Counted from the stretch's first letter, positions 17,175 through 27,141 are shown. The stretch: 64,000 nt of DNA from Pseudomonadota bacterium (GCA_020161695.1 JAIUOO010000020.1:1-64000); one strand, 5' to 3'. Notes: generated from the letters alone by a model not told the origin. Program-made: numbers and translations.

Positions 17175-17426
17175 ATGGATCGCAGACATTTCTTCACATC
17201 CGTCGCCGCAGGGGCCGTAGCGCTCGGCGCCATCGGCTCGACAGGGGCTATGGCAGCGCCCGTGGCGCAGCCGGCTCCCGCCGCGCCGGCTTCCGAGGCT
17301 CCGACCGAGATGCAGTGGGGCTGGCGTCGCCGTCGCTGGCGCCGCCGCTACTGGCGTCGCCGCTGGTGGGGGCCGCGTCGTCGGTACTGGCGCCGTCGCT
17401 ACTGGCGCCGCCGCTACTACTGGTAA
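17175..17426 (+). CDS. Small exported protein with Arg/Trp/Tyr-rich tail
   Basis: 83 residues from the ATG at 17175, with AAGGAGGA 5 bases upstream, so translation is credible. The start MDRRHFFTSVAAGAVALG resembles a twin-arginine signal and ends near GAMAAP. An Ala/Pro linker follows. The last 36 residues consist almost only of Arg (19), Trp (9) and Tyr (5) in repeats of the type YWRRR and RRRYW. The composition suggests nucleic-acid, lipid or cell-envelope binding. I do not recognise a family with a known function. A hairpin follows the stop. Confidence 0.75.
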   Translation: MDRRHFFTSVAAGAVALGAIGSTGAMAAPVAQPAPAAPASEAPTEMQWGWRRRRWRRRYWRRRWWGPRRRYWRRRYWRRRYYW

Positions 17427-17438
17427 CCCGGCCTGAGG

Positions 17439-17464
17439 ACGGCCCGCTGATCGGCGCGGGCCGT
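17439..17464 (+). terminator. Hairpin after the Arg/Trp-rich gene
   Basis: ACGGCCCGC and GCGGGCCGT form a perfect 9-bp stem with an 8-base loop, 12 bases after the stop. No long T-run follows, so it is a probable but weak intrinsic terminator. Confidence 0.55.
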
Positions 17465-17518
17465 TCCGCTGCCGCGCCGAGGCGCCGCGGTCTCATTCGA
17501 CGATTGGGCGCATGCAAC

Positions 17519-17544
17519 AAGGCCCGCCGGTCCGGCGGGCCTTT
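17519..17544. terminator. Bidirectional intrinsic terminator
   Basis: AAGGCCCGCCG and CGGCGGGCCTT form an almost loop-free long stem followed by TT on the plus strand and by TTGTTG on the minus strand. It lies 22 bases after the stop of the minus-strand small gene at 17566 and downstream of the plus-strand gene, so it can serve both. Confidence 0.75.
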
Positions 17545-17565
17545 CCATATCGAACCGGCGGCGGA

Positions 17566-17745
17566 TCAGCCGCGCTGTTTGTCGCGGTCGTGGTCCGGGC
17601 GCATCTGATCCTTGTCGCCGCCGCGACCAGGCTCGTGCTTGCCGCCGTGCTGCTGCCCGGCGCCGCCACCCTGCTGGTGCTGCTTGTTCTGCTGGTCGCG
17701 ATCCTTGTCCATGCCGGGCTTCTGGCCCTGAGGATGATTGCCCAT
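17566..17745 (-). CDS. Small disordered Gln/Gly/Asp/Lys-rich protein
   Basis: 59 residues from the ATG at 17745. An ATG at 17754 directly abuts AAAGGGA, while 17745 has it at 9 bases, so the latter fits better. The composition is Gln, Gly, His, Asp and Lys (QQNKQHQQGGGAGQQHGGK) with no hydrophobic segment, hence an intrinsically disordered cytoplasmic protein. Gln/Gly-rich small proteins of this kind are common in Rhizobiales but uncharacterised. The intrinsic terminator just downstream supports a real transcript. Confidence 0.6.
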   Translation of the reverse strand: MGNHPQGQKPGMDKDRDQQNKQHQQGGGAGQQHGGKHEPGRGGDKDQMRPDHDRDKQRG

Positions 17746-17870
17746 AGGTCGCATTCCCTTTGCTGTCCCAGCCCTCGACGGGACAACGGGCCGGACGCCA
17801 CGACGTTCCCGTCGCAGCGATCACGAAAATGCGACGCGCCATGAACCGCTCCGTCGCGTCGGGCGGCCCG

Positions 17871-18080
17871 TCACATCGTGTCGGGCGGATTGATCGGGTC
17901 CGCCGGTTCCGGCAATCCCGGATCGGGGTCCGGCTGTTCCGGCTGTGGCGGGATCGGTGGCGGCATGGGCGAGGGGAAGGGCTCCGGCATGGGCGGCTGC
18001 GGGTCACCCATTGCCATCATGTTCATGCCCATCGCACCGTGCGAGCCGCTCCAGTCGATTTTCGCGCTCTGCATCTTCAT
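17871..18080 (-). CDS. Small Met/Pro-rich protein
   Basis: 69 residues from the ATG at 18080, with GGGAGGG 4-5 bases upstream. After MKMQSAKIDWSGSHGAMGMN comes a Met-rich part (MMAMGD) and a long Pro/Glu/Asp-rich part (PEPFPSPMPPP, QPDPDPGLPEPADPINPP). It has no signal peptide or membrane segment. Met-rich stretches can bind copper or scavenge oxidants, but this is speculation. Its ribosome-binding site lies inside a perfect hairpin, suggesting translational control. Confidence 0.6.
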   Translation of the reverse strand: MKMQSAKIDWSGSHGAMGMNMMAMGDPQPPMPEPFPSPMPPPIPPQPEQPDPDPGLPEPADPINPPDTM

Positions 18081-18085
18081 CGGAC

Positions 18086-18109
18086 CCTCCCGAGCTGCTC
18101 TTCGGGAGG
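18086..18109 (-). promoter_or_regulatory. Hairpin sequestering the ribosome-binding site of the Met/Pro-rich gene
   Basis: On the minus-strand transcript, CCTCCCGA and TCGGGAGG form a perfect 8-bp stem with an 8-base loop. The second arm is the Shine-Dalgarno sequence itself and ends 5 bases before the ATG at 18080. Such a structure would hide the site until melted or unfolded, as in RNA thermometers or leader switches. Confidence 0.6.
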
Positions 18110-18266
18110 TAACGGGCGACGTTCGACTTCGTTCCGAAAATACCGCGCGCAGCGTCTGCCTGCCGCATGGCTCCGCCATTGCGCGTGGCGATTCAACCGG
18201 TTTAGGCTGGCTCCAAGGCAGGCCGCCCATGGGGCGTGACCATCAAGAATTGCCGGGAGGAAATCG

Positions 18267-19235
18267 ATGAAGAAGCTATTCGCCGCGCTGGCCGGCGCGC
18301 TTGCGCTCATATCCACCGCGGCCGTGGCCCAGACGCCGGCCTGGCCGCAGCGGCAGGTGACCGTCATCGTGCCGTTCACGGCCGGCGGCACGACCGATCT
18401 GTTCGCCCGCATCTTCACGCAGGCGATGCAGCAAAAATACAACGTGCCGTTCGTCGTCGAGAACCGCGCCGGCGCCGGCGGTACGGTCGGTGCAGGCGCG
18501 GCGGCGCGCGGCCCGAAGGACGGCTACACGCTGTTCGTCGGCACGGCGAGCACCCACGCCATCGCACCCTATGTCTACAAGCAGCTGAGCTACGACGCCG
18601 ACCGCGACTTCCAGCCGATCAGCCTGTTCGCGACCCTGCCGAACATGCTGGTGATCGCGAACAACATTCCGGCCCGCAACTTCGCGGAATTCGTCGCCTA
18701 TGCGAAGGCCAATCCCGGCAAGCTGAACTACGGCTCCTCGGGCATCGGCGCGTCGAACCACATCCCGGCCGAGATCATCTCGAACCTCATCGGCACGCCG
18801 ATGACCCACATCCCGTTCCGGTCGTCGAACGAGATCATGAATGCGCTCGTCGGCGGGCACATCCATCTCGCCTTCGACAACATCACCTTCGCCTGGCCGC
18901 AGGCGCAGGGCGGCACGGTCAGGGCGATCGCGGTCACTTCGGCGCAGCGCAGCCCCACCGCACCTGATGTCCCGACCATCGCGGAGACCTTCCCCGGCTT
19001 CGACATCGGCACCTGGCACGGCCTGTTCGCGCCGACCGGCCTGCCGCGGGACGTCGCCGAGAAGATCGCCGCCGACGTGAAGGAGATCTTCTCGCGGCCC
19101 GACGTGGTGGCGCGGCTGAAAGAGATCGGCGCCGTGGCGTCCCCCAATACGCCGGACGCGTTCACCGCCTTTTCCCGCTCCGAGCGCGAGCGCTACCAGC
19201 GCATCGTGCGCGAGGCGCGCATCGAGCCACAGTGA
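18267..19235 (+). CDS. Bug/TctC-family tripartite tricarboxylate transporter substrate-binding protein
   Basis: 322 residues. The signal peptide MKKLFAALAGALALISTAAVAQ is followed by QVTVIVPFTAGGTTDLFARI, the Bug family fingerprint. GRAGAGGT-like ENRAGAGGTVGAGAAA, LNYGSSGIGASNHIPAEI and GGHIHLAFDN are also family blocks. GGGAGG precedes the ATG at good spacing. No TctA/TctB membrane genes follow, as is common for Bug orphans. It may bind a carboxylate used by the sugar-acid enzymes downstream. Confidence 0.9.
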   Translation: MKKLFAALAGALALISTAAVAQTPAWPQRQVTVIVPFTAGGTTDLFARIFTQAMQQKYNVPFVVENRAGAGGTVGAGAAARGPKDGYTLFVGTASTHAIAPYVYKQLSYDADRDFQPISLFATLPNMLVIANNIPARNFAEFVAYAKANPGKLNYGSSGIGASNHIPAEIISNLIGTPMTHIPFRSSNEIMNALVGGHIHLAFDNITFAWPQAQGGTVRAIAVTSAQRSPTAPDVPTIAETFPGFDIGTWHGLFAPTGLPRDVAEKIAADVKEIFSRPDVVARLKEIGAVASPNTPDAFTAFSRSERERYQRIVREARIEPQ

Positions 19236-19347
19236 CGCCCGCCTGAGCCGGATACCGGTTCGCGCGCTGTCGCTCCCGAAGGCCGGAGCCCGACGGCTCC
19301 GATCGACAGGGAGAGAGCCTCCACGCGGACCGGTTTTCTCGTCGTCC

Positions 19348-19479
19348 TTGCTGATTCTTGTTCTGCTCTTCGGCGGCTGCCTCGGCGGCGCGCGCGGCGC
19401 CGGCGGTTCGGTGATCACGCTGATGAGCATCCTGTCTGCGCTCTACATGCTCAACAGGCTGCCGGACCCGTGGTGGTGA
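19348..19479 (+). CDS. Possible small membrane peptide (doubtful)
   Basis: A frame from TTG 19348 to TGA 19479 encodes 43 residues: a hydrophobic LLILVLLFGG segment, a Gly/Ala-rich hinge, then SVITLMSILSALYMLNRLPD and a terminal PWW. The hydrophobic pattern is protein-like and unusual for chance in this G+C-rich DNA. There is no ATG and no good ribosome-binding site. It could be a remnant or a real microprotein. The rest of 19236-19486 shows nothing else. Confidence 0.25.
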   Translation: MLILVLLFGGCLGGARGAGGSVITLMSILSALYMLNRLPDPWW

Positions 19480-19486
19480 GGCGCGT

Positions 19487-20203
19487 TCAGCGCCCCTTTT
19501 CCTTCCGCCATGCCGCGAAATCGACCTTGGTCTGCTCCTCGGTCGCGGGATAGAGTCCGAGGATCGAACGGCCCTCCAGAACCTTCTCGGTGACGAAGTC
19601 CTCGAAGGCGGTCATTTCCACCGCCTCCGTCGCGACCTCGTCGGCGAGGTGGGCGGGGATCACGATCACGCCTTCGCCATCGCCCACCACCACGTCGCCC
19701 GGCCAGACCGGCACGTCGCCGCAACCGATCGGCACGTTGATGTCGATGGCCTGATGCAGGGTGAGATTGGTCGGCGCCGACGGACGATGGTGGTAGGCAG
19801 GAATCGACAGGGTCGCGATCTCCGGTGAATCGCGGAAACCGCCATCGGTGACGACGCCCGCGACCCCACGCTTCATCAGCCGCGAGACCAGGATGCCACC
19901 GGCAGAGGCCGCCCGTGCATCCTTGCGGCTGTCGATCACCATGACCGCGCCGGGCGGACAGTCCTCGACCGCCTTGCGCTGGGGATGGCCGCGGTCGAGG
20001 AAGACCGACAGCGGGTTGAGATCCTCGCGCGCGGGGATGTAGCGCAGCGTGAAGGCCTCGCCGACCATGTTCGGCAGCGAGGGGTTGAGCGGGCGTACGT
20101 CCTGGATGAACTGGTTGCGCAGGCCACGCTTGAACAGTGCCGTGCAGAGGGTGGCGGTCGAGACGCCCTTCAGCTTCTCGGTGGTTTCGGGCTTCAGGCT
20201 CAT
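19487..20203 (-). CDS. RraA-family protein (HMG/oxaloacetate aldolase-like)
   Basis: 238 residues, with AGGGAGA before the ATG. TDGGFRDSPEI supplies the conserved Arg-Asp that, with upstream residues, binds metal in 4-hydroxy-4-methyl-2-oxoglutarate aldolases and RraA. PGDVVVGDGEGVIVIP is the C-terminal family block. It lies 99 bases after the IlvD/Edd gene on the same strand. Family pattern and context favour a pyruvate-type aldolase or decarboxylase for the 2-keto-3-deoxy acid made by the dehydratase, rather than an RNase E inhibitor. Confidence 0.85.
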   Translation of the reverse strand: MSLKPETTEKLKGVSTATLCTALFKRGLRNQFIQDVRPLNPSLPNMVGEAFTLRYIPAREDLNPLSVFLDRGHPQRKAVEDCPPGAVMVIDSRKDARAASAGGILVSRLMKRGVAGVVTDGGFRDSPEIATLSIPAYHHRPSAPTNLTLHQAIDINVPIGCGDVPVWPGDVVVGDGEGVIVIPAHLADEVATEAVEMTAFEDFVTEKVLEGRSILGLYPATEEQTKVDFAAWRKEKGR

Positions 20204-20302
20204 CGGGCTCTCCCTGTGCAGCCAGCTTCGTTGTCCGGCCGCTTCAAGGCTACGGTATCGCAGCGTGTAGCCCGGTTAAATCGATTAGTGCGACGAACCC
20301 CG

Positions 20303-22063
<1,761 letters not shown>

Positions 22064-22327
22064 CGGGCGGCTCTTGACCGGCCGTTGCCGCCATCCAACG
22101 GCCTCCGCCGCCGGATGGCAAGCCTAAGTCATGGCCCCGACGGTGTTTTTCGTCGCCGTGCATGGGCCGGATGCGCTTTCCGCCGTGCTGCGGCGCAACG
22201 ATTTCAATCGTTTCGCATTCCATATCGGCATTGACGTCCAATTGCGCTTGCCAAGGCATGGCCGGCGGCTAGTCTCTCGCCGCCGCGCAGCCGGGTCCGT
22301 CCGGTGCGCTTCCCGGAGAAGACGACC

Positions 22328-22633
22328 ATGCGCCGCCTCGGACCGATCCTCGCCCTTGCAGCCATTCTTGGCGCCGCTTCGCCGGCCGAGGCCATCCGCA
22401 TTCTCGGCCACGGCACCGACCAGTGTTCGGTCTGGCTGCGGGTGCGCACGACGCCGCAGGCCGCGGAATATCGCGAGTGGTTCCTCGGTTACCTCTCCGC
22501 CTCGGCCTTCCACAAGAACCGCGACATCCTCCGCACCATGACCTACGAGCAGGTGCTGACCCGCGTCACCAGCGAGTGCCAGGCGGCGCCCACCAAGCGG
22601 CTCGACGACATCCTCGACGGCTTCCTGCGCTGA
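22328..22633 (+). CDS. Small secreted hypothetical protein
   Basis: 101 residues from the ATG at 22328, with GGAGA 6 bases upstream. A clear signal peptide MRRLGPILALAAILGAASPAEA is cleaved to leave about 80 residues. The mature part has two Cys (DQCSVW and SECQ), likely a disulfide. WFLGYLSASAFHKNRDIL resembles small periplasmic proteins of Rhizobiales with the pattern W..GYL. Function unknown. It is convergent with nhaA. Confidence 0.75.
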   Translation: MRRLGPILALAAILGAASPAEAIRILGHGTDQCSVWLRVRTTPQAAEYREWFLGYLSASAFHKNRDILRTMTYEQVLTRVTSECQAAPTKRLDDILDGFLR

Positions 22634-22652
22634 GGCGCGTCGCGGGCGCGGA

Positions 22653-23843
22653 TCAACTCGGCGTCGGCCGGGCTTCCCGCTTCGCGATGAGCAGGACCAG
22701 CGTGCCGACGAAAGCGGACAGAAGCGAACCCGCCAGCACGCCGATCTTCACCTCGTCCTGGAGCGTGGCGGAGTTCGGAAAGGCGAGAAGCCCGATGAAA
22801 AGGCTCATTGTGAAGCCGATACCGCAGAGCAGCGACACGCCGTAGACCTGCGGCCAGGTCGCGTCCTCCGGACAGTCGGTCCAGCCGAGCTTCACCGCGA
22901 TGAAGGTGGTGAGGAACACGCCGATCTGCTTGCCGACGAACAGGCCGGCGGCGATCCCGAGCGGCACCGGTGCGAGCAAGGCACTGATGCTCATGCCAGC
23001 CAGCGACACACCGGCATTGGCGAAGCCGAATATGGGCACGATCATGAAGGCGACCCACGGATGCAGTGCATGTTCGAGGGTGTGGAGCGGCGAATGCGGA
23101 TCGTCGGGCCGGCCCGGTGACGTCCGCAGCGGCACGGTCAGCGCGAGCGCCACGCCGGCAAGAGTGGCATGGACGCCCGATTTCAGCACGAACACCCACA
23201 GCACCGCACCGAGCGCGAGGTAGATCGGCAACCGCTCCTCGCCGCGGCGGTTGAGGATCGTGAGGACGGCGAGGACCGCGACCGCGCCGCCCAGCCAGGC
23301 CAGCGACAGGTCGGCTGTGTAGAAGGCGGCAATGATCGCCACGGCGCCGAGATCGTCGATGATCGCCAGCGCGGTGAGGAAGATCTTCAGCGAAACGGGC
23401 ACCCGCTTGCCGAGCAGCGCCAGCACGCCGAGTGCGAAGGCGATGTCAGTCGCGGTCGGGATCGCCCAGCCGCGCAGCGTCTCGGCCTGTCCGGCATTGA
23501 TCGCTACATAGATGATGGCCGGCGCGATCATGCCGCCGGCGGCGGCGATGCCCGGCAGGATGCGTCGCGGCCAGGTCGATAGCTGCCCGTCGAGAAACTC
23601 GCGCTTGATCTCCAGCCCGACGAGCAGAAAGAACACCGCCATCAGCGCGTCATTGATCCAGTGCAGCACGTTGAGCGGGCCGATATAGGCCTTGAGCGCG
23701 GCGAAATAGGTCGGCGCCAGCGGCGAATTGGCGACGATCATCGCGGCAGCGGCCGCCGCCATCAGCACGATGCCGCCAGCGGCCTCGCCCGCAAGGAACG
23801 CGCGGAGCGCGGAAGGGCGGCGGTCGGTGCTGGATGCCATCAT
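22653..23843 (-). CDS. nhaA: Na+/H+ antiporter NhaA
   Basis: 396 residues and about 11-12 membrane segments. AIIDDLGAVAIIAAFY contains the paired aspartates of the ion-binding site. VFFLLVGLEIKREFLDGQL and GIAAGLFVGKQIGVFL are NhaA blocks. It exchanges Na+ for H+ at the inner membrane and supports salt and alkaline pH tolerance. It stands alone on the minus strand. The start could be the first or second ATG (MMASST). Confidence 0.95.
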   Translation of the reverse strand: MMASSTDRRPSALRAFLAGEAAGGIVLMAAAAAAMIVANSPLAPTYFAALKAYIGPLNVLHWINDALMAVFFLLVGLEIKREFLDGQLSTWPRRILPGIAAAGGMIAPAIIYVAINAGQAETLRGWAIPTATDIAFALGVLALLGKRVPVSLKIFLTALAIIDDLGAVAIIAAFYTADLSLAWLGGAVAVLAVLTILNRRGEERLPIYLALGAVLWVFVLKSGVHATLAGVALALTVPLRTSPGRPDDPHSPLHTLEHALHPWVAFMIVPIFGFANAGVSLAGMSISALLAPVPLGIAAGLFVGKQIGVFLTTFIAVKLGWTDCPEDATWPQVYGVSLLCGIGFTMSLFIGLLAFPNSATLQDEVKIGVLAGSLLSAFVGTLVLLIAKREARPTPS

Positions 23844-24041
23844 GCGTTGTGATTCCGTTTCTCTGTTGCGTCGTTCGATCGTCTATATGGCCGCGGAAGG
23901 CGCCCTGCACAGCAAAACCCGGACCTTTGTCCGATGCGGCATAGCCGCGCGCCATGTGGTCGCACGGCGAGCACTTATCCACCGCCGGCGGGCAGCTTTT
24001 CGCGCCCGGGGCCATCATTTCTTAAGTTTTTAAAGTCAAAC

Positions 24042-25328
24042 ATGGTGCTCGAATACCAGAGCGAGAGACCTTCCGTGGTGCGCTTCACTTCGATCGTGCG
24101 CCGGACGCTATCATCCTTCTCCGCAGATCGGCGCGGCGCCGTCGCGGTGCTGTTCGCCATCTGCATCGTCCCGATCATGGGTCTTGTCGGCGCGGCCATC
24201 GACTATCAGGCCGCCGCCCGGCTGCACGCCAGGTTGCAGTCCGCGCTTGACGCGGCCGCCGTCTCCGCCTCCTCGCGCGCCACCGGCAAGACGCAGGCGC
24301 AGATCGCCGCCGACGCCCAGGCCTTTTTCGCAATCCAGTTCCAGGAACCGGGCGTGCCCACGCCGATCCTGGATATCCAGGTGACCAACTCGACCCTTCA
24401 GCTCACCGCGCAGATCAACATGTCCACGACGTTCCTGCCGATCGTCGGCATTCCGCAGGTGCCGATCGGCTCGACCGCCAAGACCACCTGGGGCTTCACG
24501 CGCCTGCGCGTGGCGCTCGCGCTCGACAATACCGGCTCGATGGGGAGCTCGGGCAAGATGGCAAATCTTAAGACCGCGACGCTGAACCTTCTCAACCAGC
24601 TTCAGTCGAACGCGCGCACCGATGGGGATGTTCTGACCGCCATCATCCCGTTCGCCAAGGTCGTGAATGTAGGGAACCAGTTCAGGGATGCGGCATGGAT
24701 CGAATGGTCCGACGCAGTCGTCTGTCGGGGGCGCCGCAGCCAGTCCTGCTCGGTGGACTGGGACGGAGCCATTCAGGATCGCGACCAGAATTTCGACATC
24801 TCGAACGCGACCCCGACCGGCGGATCCAACCGCTTTCCGGCGGTCGATCGCGACGAAACCGGTGGCACACCGACCCAGATGCAGGGGCTGACCACCAATT
24901 GGGGCCAGTTGCGCTCGACGGTTGCCCAGATGCAGCCGGCCGGCAATACCAATCAAGGCATCGGGCTTGCCTGGGCCTGGCAGGCCCTGACGCCGGGCAT
25001 TCCCATGAACGCCCCGCCGCAGGATCCCAACTACGCCTACAAGAACGTCATCATCCTGATCTCCGACGGCGTCAACACGGAGAGCCGATTCTACGCCACC
25101 AGCGCCCAGATCGACGCCCGCCAGCGCCAGATGTGCGACGCGATCAAGGCGGCCGGCATCACCATCTACACGATCCAGATCAACACCAGCGGCGATCCCG
25201 TCCAGGCGGTGATGCAGTACTGCGCCTCGAGCGCCGAAAAGTTCGTCTACATGACGTCGGCGGCGCAGCTCGACGGCACGCTGCGCGACATCGGCGGCCA
25301 GCTCACGCGCCTGCGCCTGACCAACTGA
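24042..25328 (+). CDS. TadE/TadG-like protein with VWA domain
   Basis: About 428 residues from the ATG at 24042; a GTG near 24075 preceded by GAGAG is an alternative. A TadE-like N-terminal segment RRGAVAVLFAICIVPIMGLVGAAIDY anchors it, followed by ARLQSALDAAAVSASS. The VWA region starts at VALALDNTGSM (a MIDAS-like DxTxS) and includes NVIILISDGVNTESRFY. TadG proteins belong to Flp pilus assembly clusters, but none of the other tad genes is here. It is an orphan pseudopilin-associated protein. Confidence 0.85.
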   Translation: MVLEYQSERPSVVRFTSIVRRTLSSFSADRRGAVAVLFAICIVPIMGLVGAAIDYQAAARLHARLQSALDAAAVSASSRATGKTQAQIAADAQAFFAIQFQEPGVPTPILDIQVTNSTLQLTAQINMSTTFLPIVGIPQVPIGSTAKTTWGFTRLRVALALDNTGSMGSSGKMANLKTATLNLLNQLQSNARTDGDVLTAIIPFAKVVNVGNQFRDAAWIEWSDAVVCRGRRSQSCSVDWDGAIQDRDQNFDISNATPTGGSNRFPAVDRDETGGTPTQMQGLTTNWGQLRSTVAQMQPAGNTNQGIGLAWAWQALTPGIPMNAPPQDPNYAYKNVIILISDGVNTESRFYATSAQIDARQRQMCDAIKAAGITIYTIQINTSGDPVQAVMQYCASSAEKFVYMTSAAQLDGTLRDIGGQLTRLRLTN

Positions 25329-25351
25329 TTCCGGAGCTTCTGAAAAGCCGA

Positions 25352-25375
25352 CGGCCCCGGATCGCTCCGGGGCCG
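25352..25375. terminator. Convergent terminator hairpin
   Basis: CGGCCCCGGA and TCCGGGGCCG form a perfect 10-bp stem with a 4-base loop between two convergent genes. There is no clear T-run. Its position 23 bases after one stop and 28 before the other supports a shared terminator. Confidence 0.65.
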
Positions 25376-25403
25376 CCAGGTTCGCTTGCCTCGCTGGATC
25401 AGG

Positions 25404-26483
25404 TCAGCGGCGGGTGAAGCCGCGATGACCCATGGCCATCCGCGGACCGCCGCGGAACTGCCCGACGAAGGGCCTGTGCTGCATCGGCCGGGCAACGAAG
25501 CGCGGCGTGTGGAAGGGGCGATGCACGAAGGGCCGGTGCGGCATCGGGCGATGGGCGGTGCGGCAGGCGACGAGGGTCGGGAAGCGGCCGCAGGGATTGC
25601 CGATATGGCCGGGCCTGTGGCCGATATGCGGGCCGTGGGGACGGCAGCCCGGCGCATGCGGCCGCACCGCACAGATCGGCCGGCACCAGGACGGCCGGAT
25701 TCCCGTGCTGCAGGAGGGCGGCAGGCCGCCGCCGATCACCGGAGGCCGGCCGGGCACAAAGATCGGCCTGCCGGGAATGAAGACCGGGCCGCCGGGCACA
25801 TAGACGGGGCCGCCGGACACGTAGGCGGGGCCGCCATGGCCCATCATCGCGACGGGGCCCGGATCGGGAAGCGGCCGGTAGGCGGCCACGGGCGCCGGCG
25901 GCGGGCTCTGGCGGCAGCCGGAGTGGAGCGAGGCGAGGTCCTGACGCTGCCAGCCGTCGCGCGGCGGCTGGTTGCCGAGCTGTTCGGGGAGCATCGGTGC
26001 CCAGCTGACGCTGCGCGCCTCGCTGCGCCAGATGACCCAGCCAGGCCCGAAATTGGCGTCGGCGACCCAGATCCAGCCGTGCTGCGGGTCGTTGGCCCAG
26101 CGGCCGTGACGGTGGACGATGCTGCCCCACTCGGTCGGGTCGTTGAACACCCAGGTCCGCTGCTCGCGGTCGAACTGCCAGTGGCACGCCGGATAGGGCG
26201 ACCAGCCGGGCGGTGTGATCTGCTCGGAGGGCTTCCACACCTCGCCATAGAGCGGATGGGTATGGAACGAGCCGAAGGCCTGGAGGGTCTGGCGGAACTG
26301 GTCGATGGGGTTGGCCTGCTGCATCTGCTGTGCGGCGGCAGCCGGGGCTGGCGTCTCGTCCGGCGGCGGCGGCGGGGCGAAGGAGCTTGCCGTCGAGGCG
26401 AGGGCGGTGCTTGCGGCGAAGAGGGTGGCGGCGACGAAGGACGAGACGATCGCGGCGGCTCTGGCATGCGGTCTGCGGTTCAT
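25404..26483 (-). CDS. Exported protein with DUF6600-like region and Pro/His-rich C-terminus
   Basis: 359 residues from the ATG at 26483, with AGGGAGA upstream. The signal peptide runs to about FAASTALAS. The middle has an aromatic region (PYPACHWQFDREQRTWVFN, HGRWANDPQHGWIWVAD, GPGWVIWRS) resembling DUF6600-type Trp-rich repeats. The C-terminal 130 residues are low-complexity repeats such as YVPGGPVF, PGRPIFVPGRPP and HRPFVHRPFH. It is probably periplasmic or surface-exposed; function unknown. Confidence 0.75.
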   Translation of the reverse strand: MNRRPHARAAAIVSSFVAATLFAASTALASTASSFAPPPPPDETPAPAAAAQQMQQANPIDQFRQTLQAFGSFHTHPLYGEVWKPSEQITPPGWSPYPACHWQFDREQRTWVFNDPTEWGSIVHRHGRWANDPQHGWIWVADANFGPGWVIWRSEARSVSWAPMLPEQLGNQPPRDGWQRQDLASLHSGCRQSPPPAPVAAYRPLPDPGPVAMMGHGGPAYVSGGPVYVPGGPVFIPGRPIFVPGRPPVIGGGLPPSCSTGIRPSWCRPICAVRPHAPGCRPHGPHIGHRPGHIGNPCGRFPTLVACRTAHRPMPHRPFVHRPFHTPRFVARPMQHRPFVGQFRGGPRMAMGHRGFTRR

Positions 26484-26703
26484 CGGGGCTCTCCCTGGGG
26501 TGTGGCAGAAGGCCATCGCCCGTGTGTCGTGGCGGGGAAGCGAACCGTTCAATTGTTTCCGCGGGAAACTGTCGGGCCCGCGACATGTCGCGCCGCACCC
26601 CGCGTCAGACGCGCGCGCCACTGCGGCGGAATGCCCGGTCAAGCGGCTGAAATCAGGGCAGAATGTGCTTTCGCGGCCGCCGCTCTTGGGCTAGACACGA
26701 TGC

Positions 26704-27141
26704 ATGTGGCTCAACCAGCGCACCGTCGATGCAATTCGCCTGATGGCCGAGCTTTCGGCGCGCTGGCCCCATGCGGTCAAGGCGGCGGAGCTCGCCGAGG
26801 CGACCGGCATCACCTTCCTGAACGTCCAGAAGACCGCCCATGCCCTGTCCCGCGCTGGGTTGCTCGAGGCCGAGCGCGGCCGTTACGGCGGGCTGAGGCT
26901 CGTCCGTGCTGCGGACGAGATGAAGGTCGCCGAGATCGTCCGTGCTTTCGAGCCGGCCGATTGCCCGGCCAACTTCCTGATGACCGATCAGTCCGGCGAT
27001 CCCGTCGCCAAGCTGATGTTCAGGGCCCATCGCGGCTTCTTCCAGCCGCTGGAGGAGACCAGCCTCGCCGACATCGAGCCTCGCGCGCTGGCGCGCAAGG
27101 CCGGTCAGGCTGCCCCGCGCTCCATCCGGCTGCGCGCATAG
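26704..27141 (+). CDS. Rrf2 family transcriptional regulator
   Basis: 145 residues. The N-terminal winged helix reads RTVDAIRLMAELSARWPHAVKAAELAEATG, then LNVQKTAHALSRAGLLEAERGRYGGLRLVR, the Rrf2 pattern. Only one Cys (ADCPANF) is present, so the three-Cys iron-sulfur site of IscR, NsrR and RirA is missing. It is next to the haem operon and overlaps hmuV tail to tail by 37 bases. A link to iron or haem control is plausible but unproven. Confidence 0.85.
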   Translation: MWLNQRTVDAIRLMAELSARWPHAVKAAELAEATGITFLNVQKTAHALSRAGLLEAERGRYGGLRLVRAADEMKVAEIVRAFEPADCPANFLMTDQSGDPVAKLMFRAHRGFFQPLEETSLADIEPRALARKAGQAAPRSIRLRA

